Source: Mycobacterium montefiorense
GTDB taxonomy: Bacteria > Actinomycetota > Actinomycetes > Mycobacteriales > Mycobacteriaceae
DNA length: 64,000 nt
NCBI RefSeq assembly: GCF_003112775.1
Contig: NZ_BFCH01000018.1
Span: 186,001-250,000, forward strand
Reading direction: 5' to 3'
The notes under the pieces were generated by a model, which saw only the letters and a list, made by a program, of their open reading frames with translations, made no database searches and was not told the origin of the DNA. Made by a program: the position numbers and the translations under genes. Below, piece by piece: positions 42,256 through 50,867 of the stretch (position 1 is the stretch's first letter; each line of letters begins with the position of its first letter).

Positions 42256-43644
42256 ATGAAGCGGCTTTCGAGCGTTGATGCGGCGTTTTGGTCTGCCGAA
42301 ACTGCGGGCTGGCATATGCATGTCGGTGCGTTGGCGATCTGTGATCCCAGTGATGCGCCCGACTACAGCTTTCAGCGACTCCGCGAGCTGATCATTGAGC
42401 GGCTGCCGGAACTGCCGCAGCTGCGCTGGCGGATCAGTGGGGCGCCGCTGGGTCTGGACCGGCCGTGGTTTGTCGAAGACGAGGATCTCGACATCGACTT
42501 CCATATCCGCCGCATCGGCGTGCCGGCGCCCGGCGGTCGCCGCGAACTCGAAGAGCTGGTCGGTCGGCTGATGTCGTATAAGTTGGACCGGGCGCGGCCG
42601 CTGTGGGAAATGTGGGTGATCGAGGGCGTCGAGGGCGGCCGGATCGCATCACTGACCAAGATGCACCACGCCATCGTCGACGGGGTCTCGGGCGCCGGGC
42701 TGGGTGAAATCCTGTTGGACGTCACGCCGGAACCCCGCCCGCCGCAGCACGATTCGGTGGGAGCGGTGGAGAGATCTCAGCTTCCGGGCCTGGAACGGCG
42801 CGCGATTGGCGCGCTGATCAACGTCGGGATCAAGACGCCGTTCCGGATCGCCCGGCTGATGGAACAGACGGTGCGGCAGCAGATCGCCACCCTGGGTGTG
42901 CAGCGCAGGCCGCCGCGCTACTTCGAAGCGCCGAAAACCCGGTTCAACGCGAAGGTGTCGCCACACCGCCGGATTACCGGTAGCCGGGTCGAGCTGGCCC
43001 GGGTCAAGGCCGTCAAGGACGCCTACGGCGTCAAGCTCAACGACGTGGTGCTGGCGCTGGTCGCCGGCGCCGCCCGCGAATACTTGCAGAAACGTGGTGA
43101 GCTGCCCGCCAAACCGCTCATTGCGCAGATCCCGGTCTCCACCCGCACCGACGACGACAAGGACGACGTCGGCAACAAGGTGAGCTCGATGACGGTATCT
43201 CTTGCCACCGACATCGAAAACCCCGTGGAGCGGTTGCGGGTCATCTACGAGAGCACACAGAGCGCCAAAGAAATGGCCAAGGCGCTGTCGGCGCATCAAA
43301 TCATGGGACTTACCGAAACCACGCCACCGGGGCTGCTGCAGTTGGCCGCGCGCGCATACACCGCCAGCGGGTTGTCGCAAAACCTGGCCCCCATCAACCT
43401 GGTCGTCTCCAATGTCCCCGGTCCGAACTTCCCGCTGTATATGGCGGGCGCCAAACTGGACATGCTGGCGCCGCTCGGGCCGCCGGTGATGGACGTTGGT
43501 CTGAACATCACCTGCTTCTCGTATCAGGACTCGCTGGACTTCGGTTTCGTGACCACGCCGGAGTTGGCCAACGACATCGACGAGATGGCCGATGCCATCG
43601 AAGGCGCGCTGACCGAGCTCGAAAAGGCCGCAGCGGCAGATTAA
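42256..43644 (+). CDS. Wax ester synthase / diacylglycerol acyltransferase (Rv1425-like)
   Basis: A 462-residue WS/DGAT enzyme. The catalytic HHxxxDG motif is [11 protein letters not shown] near residues 135-145, and the C-terminal half has the family's [14 protein letters not shown] and [16 protein letters not shown] blocks. It transfers acyl groups from acyl-CoA to diacylglycerol or alcohols for storage lipid. It is convergent with lipO, four bases apart. With fadD12 and the acyltransferase on the other strand it makes a lipid-metabolism cluster. Confidence 0.94.
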   Translation: MKRLSSVDAAFWSAETAGWHMHVGALAICDPSDAPDYSFQRLRELIIERLPELPQLRWRISGAPLGLDRPWFVEDEDLDIDFHIRRIGVPAPGGRRELEELVGRLMSYKLDRARPLWEMWVIEGVEGGRIASLTKMHHAIVDGVSGAGLGEILLDVTPEPRPPQHDSVGAVERSQLPGLERRAIGALINVGIKTPFRIARLMEQTVRQQIATLGVQRRPPRYFEAPKTRFNAKVSPHRRITGSRVELARVKAVKDAYGVKLNDVVLALVAGAAREYLQKRGELPAKPLIAQIPVSTRTDDDKDDVGNKVSSMTVSLATDIENPVERLRVIYESTQSAKEMAKALSAHQIMGLTETTPPGLLQLAARAYTASGLSQNLAPINLVVSNVPGPNFPLYMAGAKLDMLAPLGPPVMDVGLNITCFSYQDSLDFGFVTTPELANDIDEMADAIEGALTELEKAAAAD

Positions 43645-43648
43645 GTCG

Positions 43649-44911
43649 TCAGTCGCGGGGTAGGTAAGTCGTCGCGTACACCCAGGACAAGAACCGCGCC
43701 ACGGCATCGGCCGATTGATGAGCTCGCGGGGAGCCGAAGATGTCGAAAGCGTGCTGGGCGTTGGGCAACTCGGCGTAGGCGACGGGCGACTTCGACACCG
43801 CCCGTAGCTCCTCGACGAATTTCCGCGCCTCGACGACCGGGATCAGCGAATCGTCGGTGCCGTGCAGCACGAAAAACGGTGGCGCATCGGCTCGTAGGTG
43901 CTGGATCGGTGAGGCGTCCAGGTAGATGTCCCGGTTGACGCTGAGTTTCTGCTTGACCACCAGCTTTTCCAGCACCTCGACGAATTGAGCGCGCCCGGGG
44001 TCCGTGGTGGAGTACCAGTCGTAGCGGCCGTAGAACGGGACGGCTGCCGCCACCGACGTGTCGGCTTCTTCGAAGCCGGGCTGGAACTGGGGCTCGTTCG
44101 GAGTCAGGGCCGCCAACGCGGACAGGTGCCCACCGGCCGAACCGCCGCTGATGGCAACGAAATCCGGATCACCGCCGTAGGCCGCGATGTTCTCCTTCAC
44201 CCACGCCAGCGCGCGCTTGACGTCCACGATGTGGTCGGGCCAGGTGTGCACGGGGGAGACTCGGTAGTTCATCGATACGCAGATCCAGCCACGCGAAACC
44301 AGGTGGCTCATCAACGGATACGCCTGCGGACGGCGCCAGCCGATCATCCACGCGCCGCCGGGCACCTGCAGTAGCACCGGGGCCTTGCCGTCGCGCGGCA
44401 AGTCGCGTCGGCGCCAGACGTCGGCCAGGTTGGATCGCCCGTGCGGGCCGTAGCGCACGATGTTCTCTTTTTCGACGAAGCGCCGGCGGGCGGCGGTGGT
44501 GCGCAGCGGCGGGTTGCGCCGGCCCCTGCGGGTCGGCTCGGCGGGCAGTGCTTTGAGTTCCTCGGCGTAGTCGGGGCCGAGCTGTTCGGTCAGGCCGGAT
44601 TCCAGTACCGGGCCCGCGGTGGTCGCACCCCGGTAGCCGATTACCCCGAGGACCGCCCAGGATGCAGCCGTCAGTGCCAGCGCCGCTTTGCCTTTCGGCC
44701 CCGCGAAGTCGCCGCGGCGGGCGCGCCGCGCGGTGTCAACGATGGAGGCGCCCGCGTACAAGCCGGGCACCTCGGAGGCCGGCCAGCCGAACCAGAACAC
44801 CGCTATGGATGCGTAGGGATTGCGGCTGACCGGGCGTAATCCGTTGACGGCGTTGAGGAGTTCGACTGCCGCACGCAACAGCGGCCTTCTTGTGAAGAAT
44901 GGCCGGCGCAT
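43649..44911 (-). CDS. lipO: Esterase LipO (alpha/beta hydrolase)
   Basis: A 420-residue enzyme. The N-terminal 150 residues carry two or three hydrophobic segments (around 33-55 and 78-98), suggesting membrane anchoring. The hydrolase domain has the oxyanion PGGAWMIGW near residue 187, the nucleophile ISGGSAGGHLSA near residue 252, the catalytic Asp in LHGTDDSLIPV and the His in NAQHAFD. The substrate is presumably a lipid ester. It is the last gene of the operon acyltransferase-fadD12-lipO and shares one base with fadD12. Confidence 0.92.
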   Translation of the reverse strand: MRRPFFTRRPLLRAAVELLNAVNGLRPVSRNPYASIAVFWFGWPASEVPGLYAGASIVDTARRARRGDFAGPKGKAALALTAASWAVLGVIGYRGATTAGPVLESGLTEQLGPDYAEELKALPAEPTRRGRRNPPLRTTAARRRFVEKENIVRYGPHGRSNLADVWRRRDLPRDGKAPVLLQVPGGAWMIGWRRPQAYPLMSHLVSRGWICVSMNYRVSPVHTWPDHIVDVKRALAWVKENIAAYGGDPDFVAISGGSAGGHLSALAALTPNEPQFQPGFEEADTSVAAAVPFYGRYDWYSTTDPGRAQFVEVLEKLVVKQKLSVNRDIYLDASPIQHLRADAPPFFVLHGTDDSLIPVVEARKFVEELRAVSKSPVAYAELPNAQHAFDIFGSPRAHQSADAVARFLSWVYATTYLPRD

Positions 44912-46539
44912 CAGCCACCCACCCGCGATTGCAGTTCGGCGCGCACGATCTTGCCGGTGCTGCTGCGGGGCAGCTCGTCGAGCACCGAAATCTCGCGCGG
45001 CACCTTGTAATTGGCGAGGTTCTCGCGGACATGCTGTTTGAGTGTGTCGGGCGTGGCGGTCGAGCCGGGCCCGAGCACCACGAACGCCGCCAGCCGCTGG
45101 CCGTACTGCTCGTCGTCCACCCCGATCACCGCGGCCTCGGCCACCTCGGGGTGTGCGGCAAGAGTCTTCTCCACCTCGATCGGGTAGACGTTCTCGCCGC
45201 CGGAGACGATCATCTCGTCGTCGCGGCCCACCACGAAAAGCCGTCCGTTTTCATCGAGATAGCCGACGTCGCCCGACGACATGAACCCGGCGTGGAAATC
45301 CTTGGTCTTGCCGGAGGTATAGCCGTCGAATTGGGTGTCGTTGCGGACATAGATGGTGCCGACATCGCCGGTGGGCATTTCGTTGAATTCCGGGTCCAGG
45401 ATTCGGATTTCGGTTCCTCCCGCCGGCTTGCCCGCGGTGTCGGGTGCGGCGCGCAGGTCGGCCGGCGTGGCCGTCGCGATCATGCCCGCCTCCGTCGCGT
45501 TGTAATTGTTGTAGATCACGTCGCCGAACTGATCCATGAACGCGGTCACCACGTCGGGCCGCATTCGCGAACCTGATGCCGCCGCGAAGCGAAGGGAGCG
45601 GCCGCTGTAGCGGTTTCGGACGTCGTCGGGCAGGTCCATGATGCGGTCGAACATCACCGGCACCACGGCCAGGCCCGTCGCCTGGTAACGGTCGACGAGG
45701 TCCAGTGTGGCCTCGGGATCGAACTTGCGCCGGGTGACGGTCGTGCACGCCATCGACGCGGCGAAGATCAGCTGCGAGAAGCCCCATGCGTGGAACATCG
45801 GTGCGACGATCACGACCGTCTCCTCCGCGCGCCACGGTGTGCGATCCAGGATCGCCTTGAGCGTCCCGATCCCGGCGCCCCCACCGGATTGCTTGGCGCC
45901 CTTGGGACTTCCGGTGGTTCCGGAGGTCAACAGGATCATCTTGCCTTTGCCGCCGGTCCGCTGCGGCTGCTTCCCGAGGTGGTCGGCGATCAGCTTCTCG
46001 ACGGTCAGGTCGTGCTGGCCCTCGGTCCACGCCACGATGCGGGAGGCGTCGGGTCTGTCGGCCAGCGCGCGGTCCACCGTCGCGGTGAACTCCTCGTCGT
46101 AGATGGCGGCGTCGACTCCTTCGCGGTTGACCACCTCGGCCATCGCCGGTCCGGCGAGCGAGGTGTTCAGTAGCACAACGTCGGAGCCGATCCGGCTGGC
46201 CGCCACCACCGCCTCGACGAAGCCGCGGTGATTGCGGCACATGATCCCGACCACCTTCGGCTGGCCCGACGCCAAGCCCTGCAGTGCGACCGCCAGCGCG
46301 TTGATCCGCTCGTCGAGCTGGCGCCAGGTCAGCATGCCGAGTTCGTCGATCAGGGCCGCACGGTCCGGGCAGCGCTGCGCCGCGCCGGCGAAACCGACCG
46401 TCATGCCCATGCCTTCGCGACGCATCGCCGCCGCCATCTTCAGGTACCGGTCGGGCCGCATCGGCGCGATCATCCCGGCGCGTTGCAGCGTTGCCACGAC
46501 GCCCAAGACGCCGCGAGCCTGGTCGAGGGGAGACGGCAT
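44911..46539 (-). CDS. fadD12: Fatty-acyl-CoA/AMP ligase FadD12
   Basis: A 542-residue acyl-adenylate-forming enzyme activating fatty acids. The ATP-binding motif is ILLTSGTTGSPKGAKQ near residue 207; the A5-type YNNYNATEAGM block is near residue 343. The hinge and later motifs are in GDVGYLDENGRLFVVGRDDEMIVSGGENVYP (about 423-453), and the C-terminal catalytic Lys in LPRSSTGKIVRAEL. The start lies three bases after the upstream acyltransferase stop, so they are coupled. Confidence 0.94.
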   Translation of the reverse strand: MPSPLDQARGVLGVVATLQRAGMIAPMRPDRYLKMAAAMRREGMGMTVGFAGAAQRCPDRAALIDELGMLTWRQLDERINALAVALQGLASGQPKVVGIMCRNHRGFVEAVVAASRIGSDVVLLNTSLAGPAMAEVVNREGVDAAIYDEEFTATVDRALADRPDASRIVAWTEGQHDLTVEKLIADHLGKQPQRTGGKGKMILLTSGTTGSPKGAKQSGGGAGIGTLKAILDRTPWRAEETVVIVAPMFHAWGFSQLIFAASMACTTVTRRKFDPEATLDLVDRYQATGLAVVPVMFDRIMDLPDDVRNRYSGRSLRFAAASGSRMRPDVVTAFMDQFGDVIYNNYNATEAGMIATATPADLRAAPDTAGKPAGGTEIRILDPEFNEMPTGDVGTIYVRNDTQFDGYTSGKTKDFHAGFMSSGDVGYLDENGRLFVVGRDDEMIVSGGENVYPIEVEKTLAAHPEVAEAAVIGVDDEQYGQRLAAFVVLGPGSTATPDTLKQHVRENLANYKVPREISVLDELPRSSTGKIVRAELQSRVGG

Positions 46540-46542
46540 CGG

Positions 46543-47358
46543 TCAGCCCAGAATCGGGAAGCGGCGCTTGGCGGCGAGGTCTTTGAGGGCCGACTGCATC
46601 ACCGAGCGGACGTGCGCGTCGACCTCGTCGATGTCGGGGTCCTCGCCGAACTGTGCGGCGATGTCGATCGGTTCCAGCACCTGAGTAACGATCTTGGTGG
46701 GCAGCGGCACATTCGGCGGGACGACCGCGCTGAACCCGAACGGGAAGCCGAACGAGACCGGCAGGATGGCGCTGCGCAGCAGGCGCTTGATACCCAGCCG
46801 TTCGGCCAGCCAGGTGCCACGGGTCAGGTACAGCTGGGTCTCCTGGCCGCCGATGGAGACCGCGGGAACGATCGGCACGCCGGCCTCGATCGCGGTGCTG
46901 ACGTATCCCTTGCGGCCGTCGAAGTCGATGACGTTTTCCGACGCGGTCGGTCGGTAGGCGTCGTAGTCACCGCCGGGAAAGACCACCACCACGCCGCCCG
47001 ACCGCAATGCGTTGGCGGCGTTCTCCCGGTTTGCCCGGATGTAGCCGGCCCGCCGGAAAAGCCCGCCCGTCACGCCCATGAACAAGATGTCGTGGCTCAG
47101 CGTGTACACCGGCCGGTCGTAGCCGAACCTGTCGTAGAAGTCGACGCTGAAGATCGGGACGTCCATCGGGAACATGCCGCCGGAGTGGTTGCCGACCACC
47201 AGCGCGCCCCCGGGCGGAAAGGAGTCCAGGCCGTGCACCTCAGAGCGGAAATAGCGCTTCAACACCGGCCGCAACACACCCATCAGGCGCTGGGTCAGCC
47301 CCGGGTCGAATTGGCCGATTTCGGGGTCGTCACTGCTGGATTCGTCCACTTCGCTCAC
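46543..47358 (-). CDS. Lysophospholipid/glycerol acyltransferase-like protein (Rv1428c-like)
   Basis: A 271-residue PlsC/LPLAT-superfamily protein. The first block is VVGNHSGGMFPMDV near residue 54, the second is RENAANALRSGGVVVVFPGGDYDAYRPT (around 116-144) with the FPGG turn, and VPIVPAVSIGGQET follows. It probably acylates glycerophosphate-type or other lipid alcohols with acyl-CoA made by the adjacent FadD12. GTG 47358 has an AAGGGGG site; a longer N-terminus (to 47445 or 47568) is open but not conserved-looking. Confidence 0.88.
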   Translation of the reverse strand: MSEVDESSSDDPEIGQFDPGLTQRLMGVLRPVLKRYFRSEVHGLDSFPPGGALVVGNHSGGMFPMDVPIFSVDFYDRFGYDRPVYTLSHDILFMGVTGGLFRRAGYIRANRENAANALRSGGVVVVFPGGDYDAYRPTASENVIDFDGRKGYVSTAIEAGVPIVPAVSIGGQETQLYLTRGTWLAERLGIKRLLRSAILPVSFGFPFGFSAVVPPNVPLPTKIVTQVLEPIDIAAQFGEDPDIDEVDAHVRSVMQSALKDLAAKRRFPILG

Positions 47359-47714
47359 CGATGCCCCCTTGTGGCTTCCTCGAGAGTTCCCGCGCTGAGT
47401 CCCTAGATGGTAGCGACGGGGGTAACCGGTCATCTCGGCTGGATACCCGGATGGGGTCTTAATTTGCTCGCCTCGATCCGAGCAAAGCAGGTCGACGGGC
47501 TTGGTGGCGTGAAAGGTAGCGGAACTCATCGTGGCTCTCATTTCGGTGATCACCCGACAGATGGGCACGATTCACGATCAACGTGTTGCCTATTGAAAAC
47601 GTTGCATAGAAGTATTTTGGTAGTAGCTACCCGTTTCGGCCTAAGAGCTTGCCGACCACGGTAAATGCCCATTGTCGGTCCCCCCGGGCAAATCGAGTCT
47701 GGCAAATTAATTGC
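47359..47714. other. Divergent intergenic region at the edge of the accessory island
   Basis: About 356 bases between the acyltransferase operon and the STAND regulator, AT-richer than the surroundings, especially 47560-47720. Contains the inverted repeat at 47619-47631 and near-repeats of AACGTTGC (AACGTGTTGC at 47579 and AACGTTGC at 47598). No gene is visible. Confidence 0.5.
47619..47631. repeat. Palindrome GGTAGTAGCTACC upstream of the STAND gene
   Basis: Perfect 5-base arms with a TAG spacer, 84 bases before the promoter of the STAND gene. Candidate operator for the island. Confidence 0.4.
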
Positions 47715-47720
47715 TACCGT
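47715..47720 (+). promoter_or_regulatory. -10 element, leaderless promoter of the STAND gene
   Basis: TACCGT, six bases before the ATG at 47727. Confidence 0.55.
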
Positions 47721-47726
47721 TTGAAC

Positions 47727-49751
47727 ATGAGTTCGGCCGATGATCCGGGCACTCTTGGACAGCGACTTCGTGCGGCACGATTGCGGTCATTCGTCGGACG
47801 CAGGACTGAGCGCGCACTATTCCATTCCGCCCTACAGCGCGACCTAGACGGCTTCTCTGTGCTGTACGTCCATGCGCCCGGCGGCGCTGGAAAGACGGCC
47901 TTGCTGCGTGTCCTCGCCGACGACGCTCGCGCGGCGGGCAGGTTCGTGGTCGAGGTTGACCTCCACATCACGAGCGCCACCCCACTCGCATTCGAAGCCG
48001 CGTGCGCGGATGCGCTCACGACCGCTGGCGCCGTTCTGGTGATCGACACGTTCGAACAGAGCCAGGCGCTAGAGAACTGGCTGCGCACCCGTTTCCTGCC
48101 CAGGCTGCCCATTGACGCACTTGTCGTCATTGCTGGCCGGCTCCCGCCAGACCCGATTTGGCGCACTGATCCCGACTGGAACGACGCCCTGCGGACTATC
48201 ACGTTGCCGGATCTGAATACCGAGGAGGCGCGCGCGCTTCTTTTGGCGCGTGGAGTGCCCGAGGAACGGCATGCGGCGCTGCTCGCTTTCGCTGGCGGTC
48301 AACCGCTGGCGCTGACTCTGGCGGCAGACCTGGCGACCGACTGTGCGTTCGAGCCCGAGGATTGGAGGCCCGACCAGGATGTAGTGAAAACGTTGCTGCA
48401 CAGGCTCGTCGGCCACATCCCAACATCGGCGCACCGTCAGGCCCTCGAAGTCTGCGCACACGTAGAGGTCACCACCGAGGAACTGCTGCGCAGCGCACTC
48501 GGCGACGGCGCCGCAGATCTCTTCGAATGGCTGCGCGGCCTGCCCTTCATCGAGTCTGGTCGCTACGGTGTGTATCCCCACGACGTCGTGCGAGATCTCC
48601 TGAGCCAAGATCTACGCTGGCGCGACCCGGAAGGCTCCGGGTCGCTGCACCGCATGGTTCACGGTCATGTGCTCAACCGCGTCCGCGCCGCCTCGGGTCC
48701 GGAGGTAATCGAGGCAGCGCGCTCGTGGCTTTTTCTCTATCGCCACACCAGCTCGCTCGCCGGCTACCTCACCTGGGCCGGCCGCGGCGAGGTGTACGAG
48801 ACCCCCTACCTGCCCGAAGATCGGGCGGCTGTGCTGCGGTTGACCGCCGAGTGCGAAGACGCCGAATCGGTCCGGATCGCCGAGTTCTGGCTCGACCGCC
48901 AGCCGGACGCCTTCCACCTGCAGCGCAAGGCTGAAACGGGTGAAATCGTTGCCTTCTCCGCGTGGTTACGGCTGCACCACCCTGAACCGGACGAGATAGC
49001 CGCCGACCCGGTCATCGCGGCCGCTTGGCGCCACTGCGACACCGATGGCCCGACCCGTCCCGGCGAGTACATCGCCGTCTCCCGCTTCACCGTCGACGCC
49101 GAGGCATACGCAAAGACCTCGCCGGCAATCGACCTCATGGTCACCCGGATAGTGGCCGAATGGCTTCGCGCACATCGGTTGGCCTGGTCGTTCCTGGTGC
49201 TTCTGAATATTGAACCCTGGGTTACCCAAGCCAAAGCGATTGAACATCAGCCAATCAACGAGCGAGTAACCGTCGGCGACAGGGAGCTGTTGCTCTATAG
49301 CCACGACTGGCGCACCATGCCGCTGGAGTCGTGGCTGAGGCGGCAGGAAACCGAGGTGCTATCGGGCCACCAGCCCGTGGTGGCAGCCCAGCCAGCGGGT
49401 CATAGCTTGCCCCGTCCGGCGTTCGATGCCGCGGTACGCGCGGCACTGCGAAATGTTGGCGACGACGTCGCCCTGGGCGCGAACCCCCTGTGCGGCACCG
49501 ACTTAGCAGATACGGGGCGCGAACTACGCGGACTGCTGAACCAAGCCGTCCAAGTGCTCGCCGACGATGCGCGCGCCGTCAAGCAGTACCGCGCGGTGCA
49601 CACCACGTTCTTTTGCCCGGTACCTACCCAGGAAGCCGCGGCCGAACAACTAAACCTGCCATTCAGTACCTACCGTCGACACCTTGCCAGCGGAACCAAA
49701 CGGATCTGTGAATCACTGTGGAACTGGGAACTGAACAGGGCCAAACCCTAG
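47727..49751 (+). CDS. STAND-type P-loop ATPase with probable C-terminal HTH
   Basis: A 674-residue protein I cannot assign to a named gene. An N-terminal FVGR box (SFVGRRTERALF, residues 21-32) and Walker A PGGAGKTALL (51-60) are followed by a Walker B-like AVLVIDTFE (102-110). LPDLNTEEARALLL and FAGGQPLALTLAADL, which follow, are typical of signal-transducing AP-ATPases (STAND/MalT-like). The middle, about 250-560, is alpha-helical without clear repeats. The end (EAAAEQLNLPFSTYRRHLASGTKRI, about 637-661) looks like a sigma-4/LuxR-type helix-turn-helix. It probably senses a ligand and controls the genes that follow. No Mtb gene of this kind is expected here. Confidence 0.8.
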   Translation: MSSADDPGTLGQRLRAARLRSFVGRRTERALFHSALQRDLDGFSVLYVHAPGGAGKTALLRVLADDARAAGRFVVEVDLHITSATPLAFEAACADALTTAGAVLVIDTFEQSQALENWLRTRFLPRLPIDALVVIAGRLPPDPIWRTDPDWNDALRTITLPDLNTEEARALLLARGVPEERHAALLAFAGGQPLALTLAADLATDCAFEPEDWRPDQDVVKTLLHRLVGHIPTSAHRQALEVCAHVEVTTEELLRSALGDGAADLFEWLRGLPFIESGRYGVYPHDVVRDLLSQDLRWRDPEGSGSLHRMVHGHVLNRVRAASGPEVIEAARSWLFLYRHTSSLAGYLTWAGRGEVYETPYLPEDRAAVLRLTAECEDAESVRIAEFWLDRQPDAFHLQRKAETGEIVAFSAWLRLHHPEPDEIAADPVIAAAWRHCDTDGPTRPGEYIAVSRFTVDAEAYAKTSPAIDLMVTRIVAEWLRAHRLAWSFLVLLNIEPWVTQAKAIEHQPINERVTVGDRELLLYSHDWRTMPLESWLRRQETEVLSGHQPVVAAQPAGHSLPRPAFDAAVRAALRNVGDDVALGANPLCGTDLADTGRELRGLLNQAVQVLADDARAVKQYRAVHTTFFCPVPTQEAAAEQLNLPFSTYRRHLASGTKRICESLWNWELNRAKP

Positions 49752-50050
49752 AACAGATGGATCCGCATCGGCGGCAAATCGGGCACTTATTGAGCACTAA
49801 ATGGCCTGGTAACTGAGCATCGAGCAGCGCCATGATGGCTGTCATGATCGAACGCTCACGTTACTTGGTCATCTGCCCACAAGGCTCCATGAGCACATGA
49901 ATATATAAGTGGCATAAAAGGTTTCGAGCCACGACTTCGCGCGCGTTCCGATGGCAGCGGCCACATGGCCATCGCCGATCAGCCCACGGGATTTTCGGCG
50001 ACGCGGGCAGAGGCCATCAGAAACAGTCCCGTCCGAGAAAGGCAGCGATT
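49752..50050. other. AT-rich intergenic region before the hydrolase
   Basis: 299 bases with no gene. The stretch ATGAATATATAAGTGGCATAAAAG (49897-49920) is unusually AT-rich for this genome and contains TATAAG/TATATA -10-like hexamers at 49902-49909, a likely promoter for the hydrolase-monooxygenase genes. Confidence 0.5.
49902..49909 (+). promoter_or_regulatory. Candidate promoter of the hydrolase gene
   Basis: TATATAAG in a very AT-rich patch, about 140 bases upstream of the start. No clear -35. Confidence 0.3.
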
Positions 50051-50782
50051 GTGAATGGCATCGCAATGACTGACGCCACAAACGGCGACAAACGCGTCCA
50101 GATCATCTTGATCCACGGGGGTTTTCACGGCGTGTGGGTCTGGGAGAAGGTCGTTGACCGGCTCGCGGAGCTGGGATGGCCAGCCCAGACAGTTGCATTG
50201 CCAAGCGTGGCGGCCAAAGATCAGCCGCGCTACGGCATGCATGACGACGCGGTCGCGGTTCGTCGTCGGCTCGAGATCATTGAGGATCCGGTTGTGGTCG
50301 TAGCGCATTCCTACGGGGGTGTGGTTGCCACGCAGGCAGCCGCGGGCCTTAAGAACGTCGCACACATCATCTATCTTGCAGCGTTTCAACTTGATGTCGG
50401 CGACTCGTTGCTCGGTGTAGTTGGCGAACCCGCCCCATGGTGGATTGTCGAGGATGACATGCTCAGCGCCGGGCGACCGTTCGAGACGTTTTTCTCCGAT
50501 GTTTCAATTGACGATGCCACGCGAGCGATTGATCGCCTGCAACCTTCGAGTTATTCCACTGTCACAGAACAGCTTACGGAGGCAGCGTGGCGTGGAATCG
50601 AGTCCACCTACGTGATTTGCGACGAGGATCAGGCACTGCCTGCGGCCGCGCAGGTGCAGATGGCCAAACGCGCAACGCATGTCCGCCGCATGCCGAGCAG
50701 CCATTCTCCGATGCTGTCCAGACCGGCTGAGGTTGCTCTGATCATCGCCGATACGGCGACGCAAGTGTTGGAGCCATGGTGA
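50051..50782 (+). CDS. Alpha/beta hydrolase, MES/HNL-like
   Basis: A 243-residue alpha/beta hydrolase. The N-terminal IILIHGGFHGVWVWEKVVDR (residues 18-37) and nucleophile elbow VVVVAHSYGGVV (Ser near residue 87) resemble bacterial EstC and the plant methylesterase/hydroxynitrile lyase group. The catalytic acid is probably in ICDEDQALP and the His in MPSSHSPML near the end. It lies 85 bases upstream of a Baeyer-Villiger-type monooxygenase, so hydrolysis of the ester it makes is a reasonable guess. The GTG at 50051 or the ATG at 50066 may be the start. Confidence 0.85.
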   Translation: MNGIAMTDATNGDKRVQIILIHGGFHGVWVWEKVVDRLAELGWPAQTVALPSVAAKDQPRYGMHDDAVAVRRRLEIIEDPVVVVAHSYGGVVATQAAAGLKNVAHIIYLAAFQLDVGDSLLGVVGEPAPWWIVEDDMLSAGRPFETFFSDVSIDDATRAIDRLQPSSYSTVTEQLTEAAWRGIESTYVICDEDQALPAAAQVQMAKRATHVRRMPSSHSPMLSRPAEVALIIADTATQVLEPW

Positions 50783-50795
50783 TGGTACCGAGTAA

Positions 50796-50808
50796 GCGGC
50801 CCGGCCGC
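50796..50808 (+). terminator. Short GC hairpin after the hydrolase gene
   Basis: GCGGC and GCCGC around a 3-base loop, 14 bases after the stop, with no T-run. Could attenuate or merely be chance in GC-rich sequence. Confidence 0.2.
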
Positions 50809-50867
50809 CTCGCTATTCGCTCGCTGCGATCCGTCAAAGCGGACCACCGCGGCGGGAGTGTTGCCGT

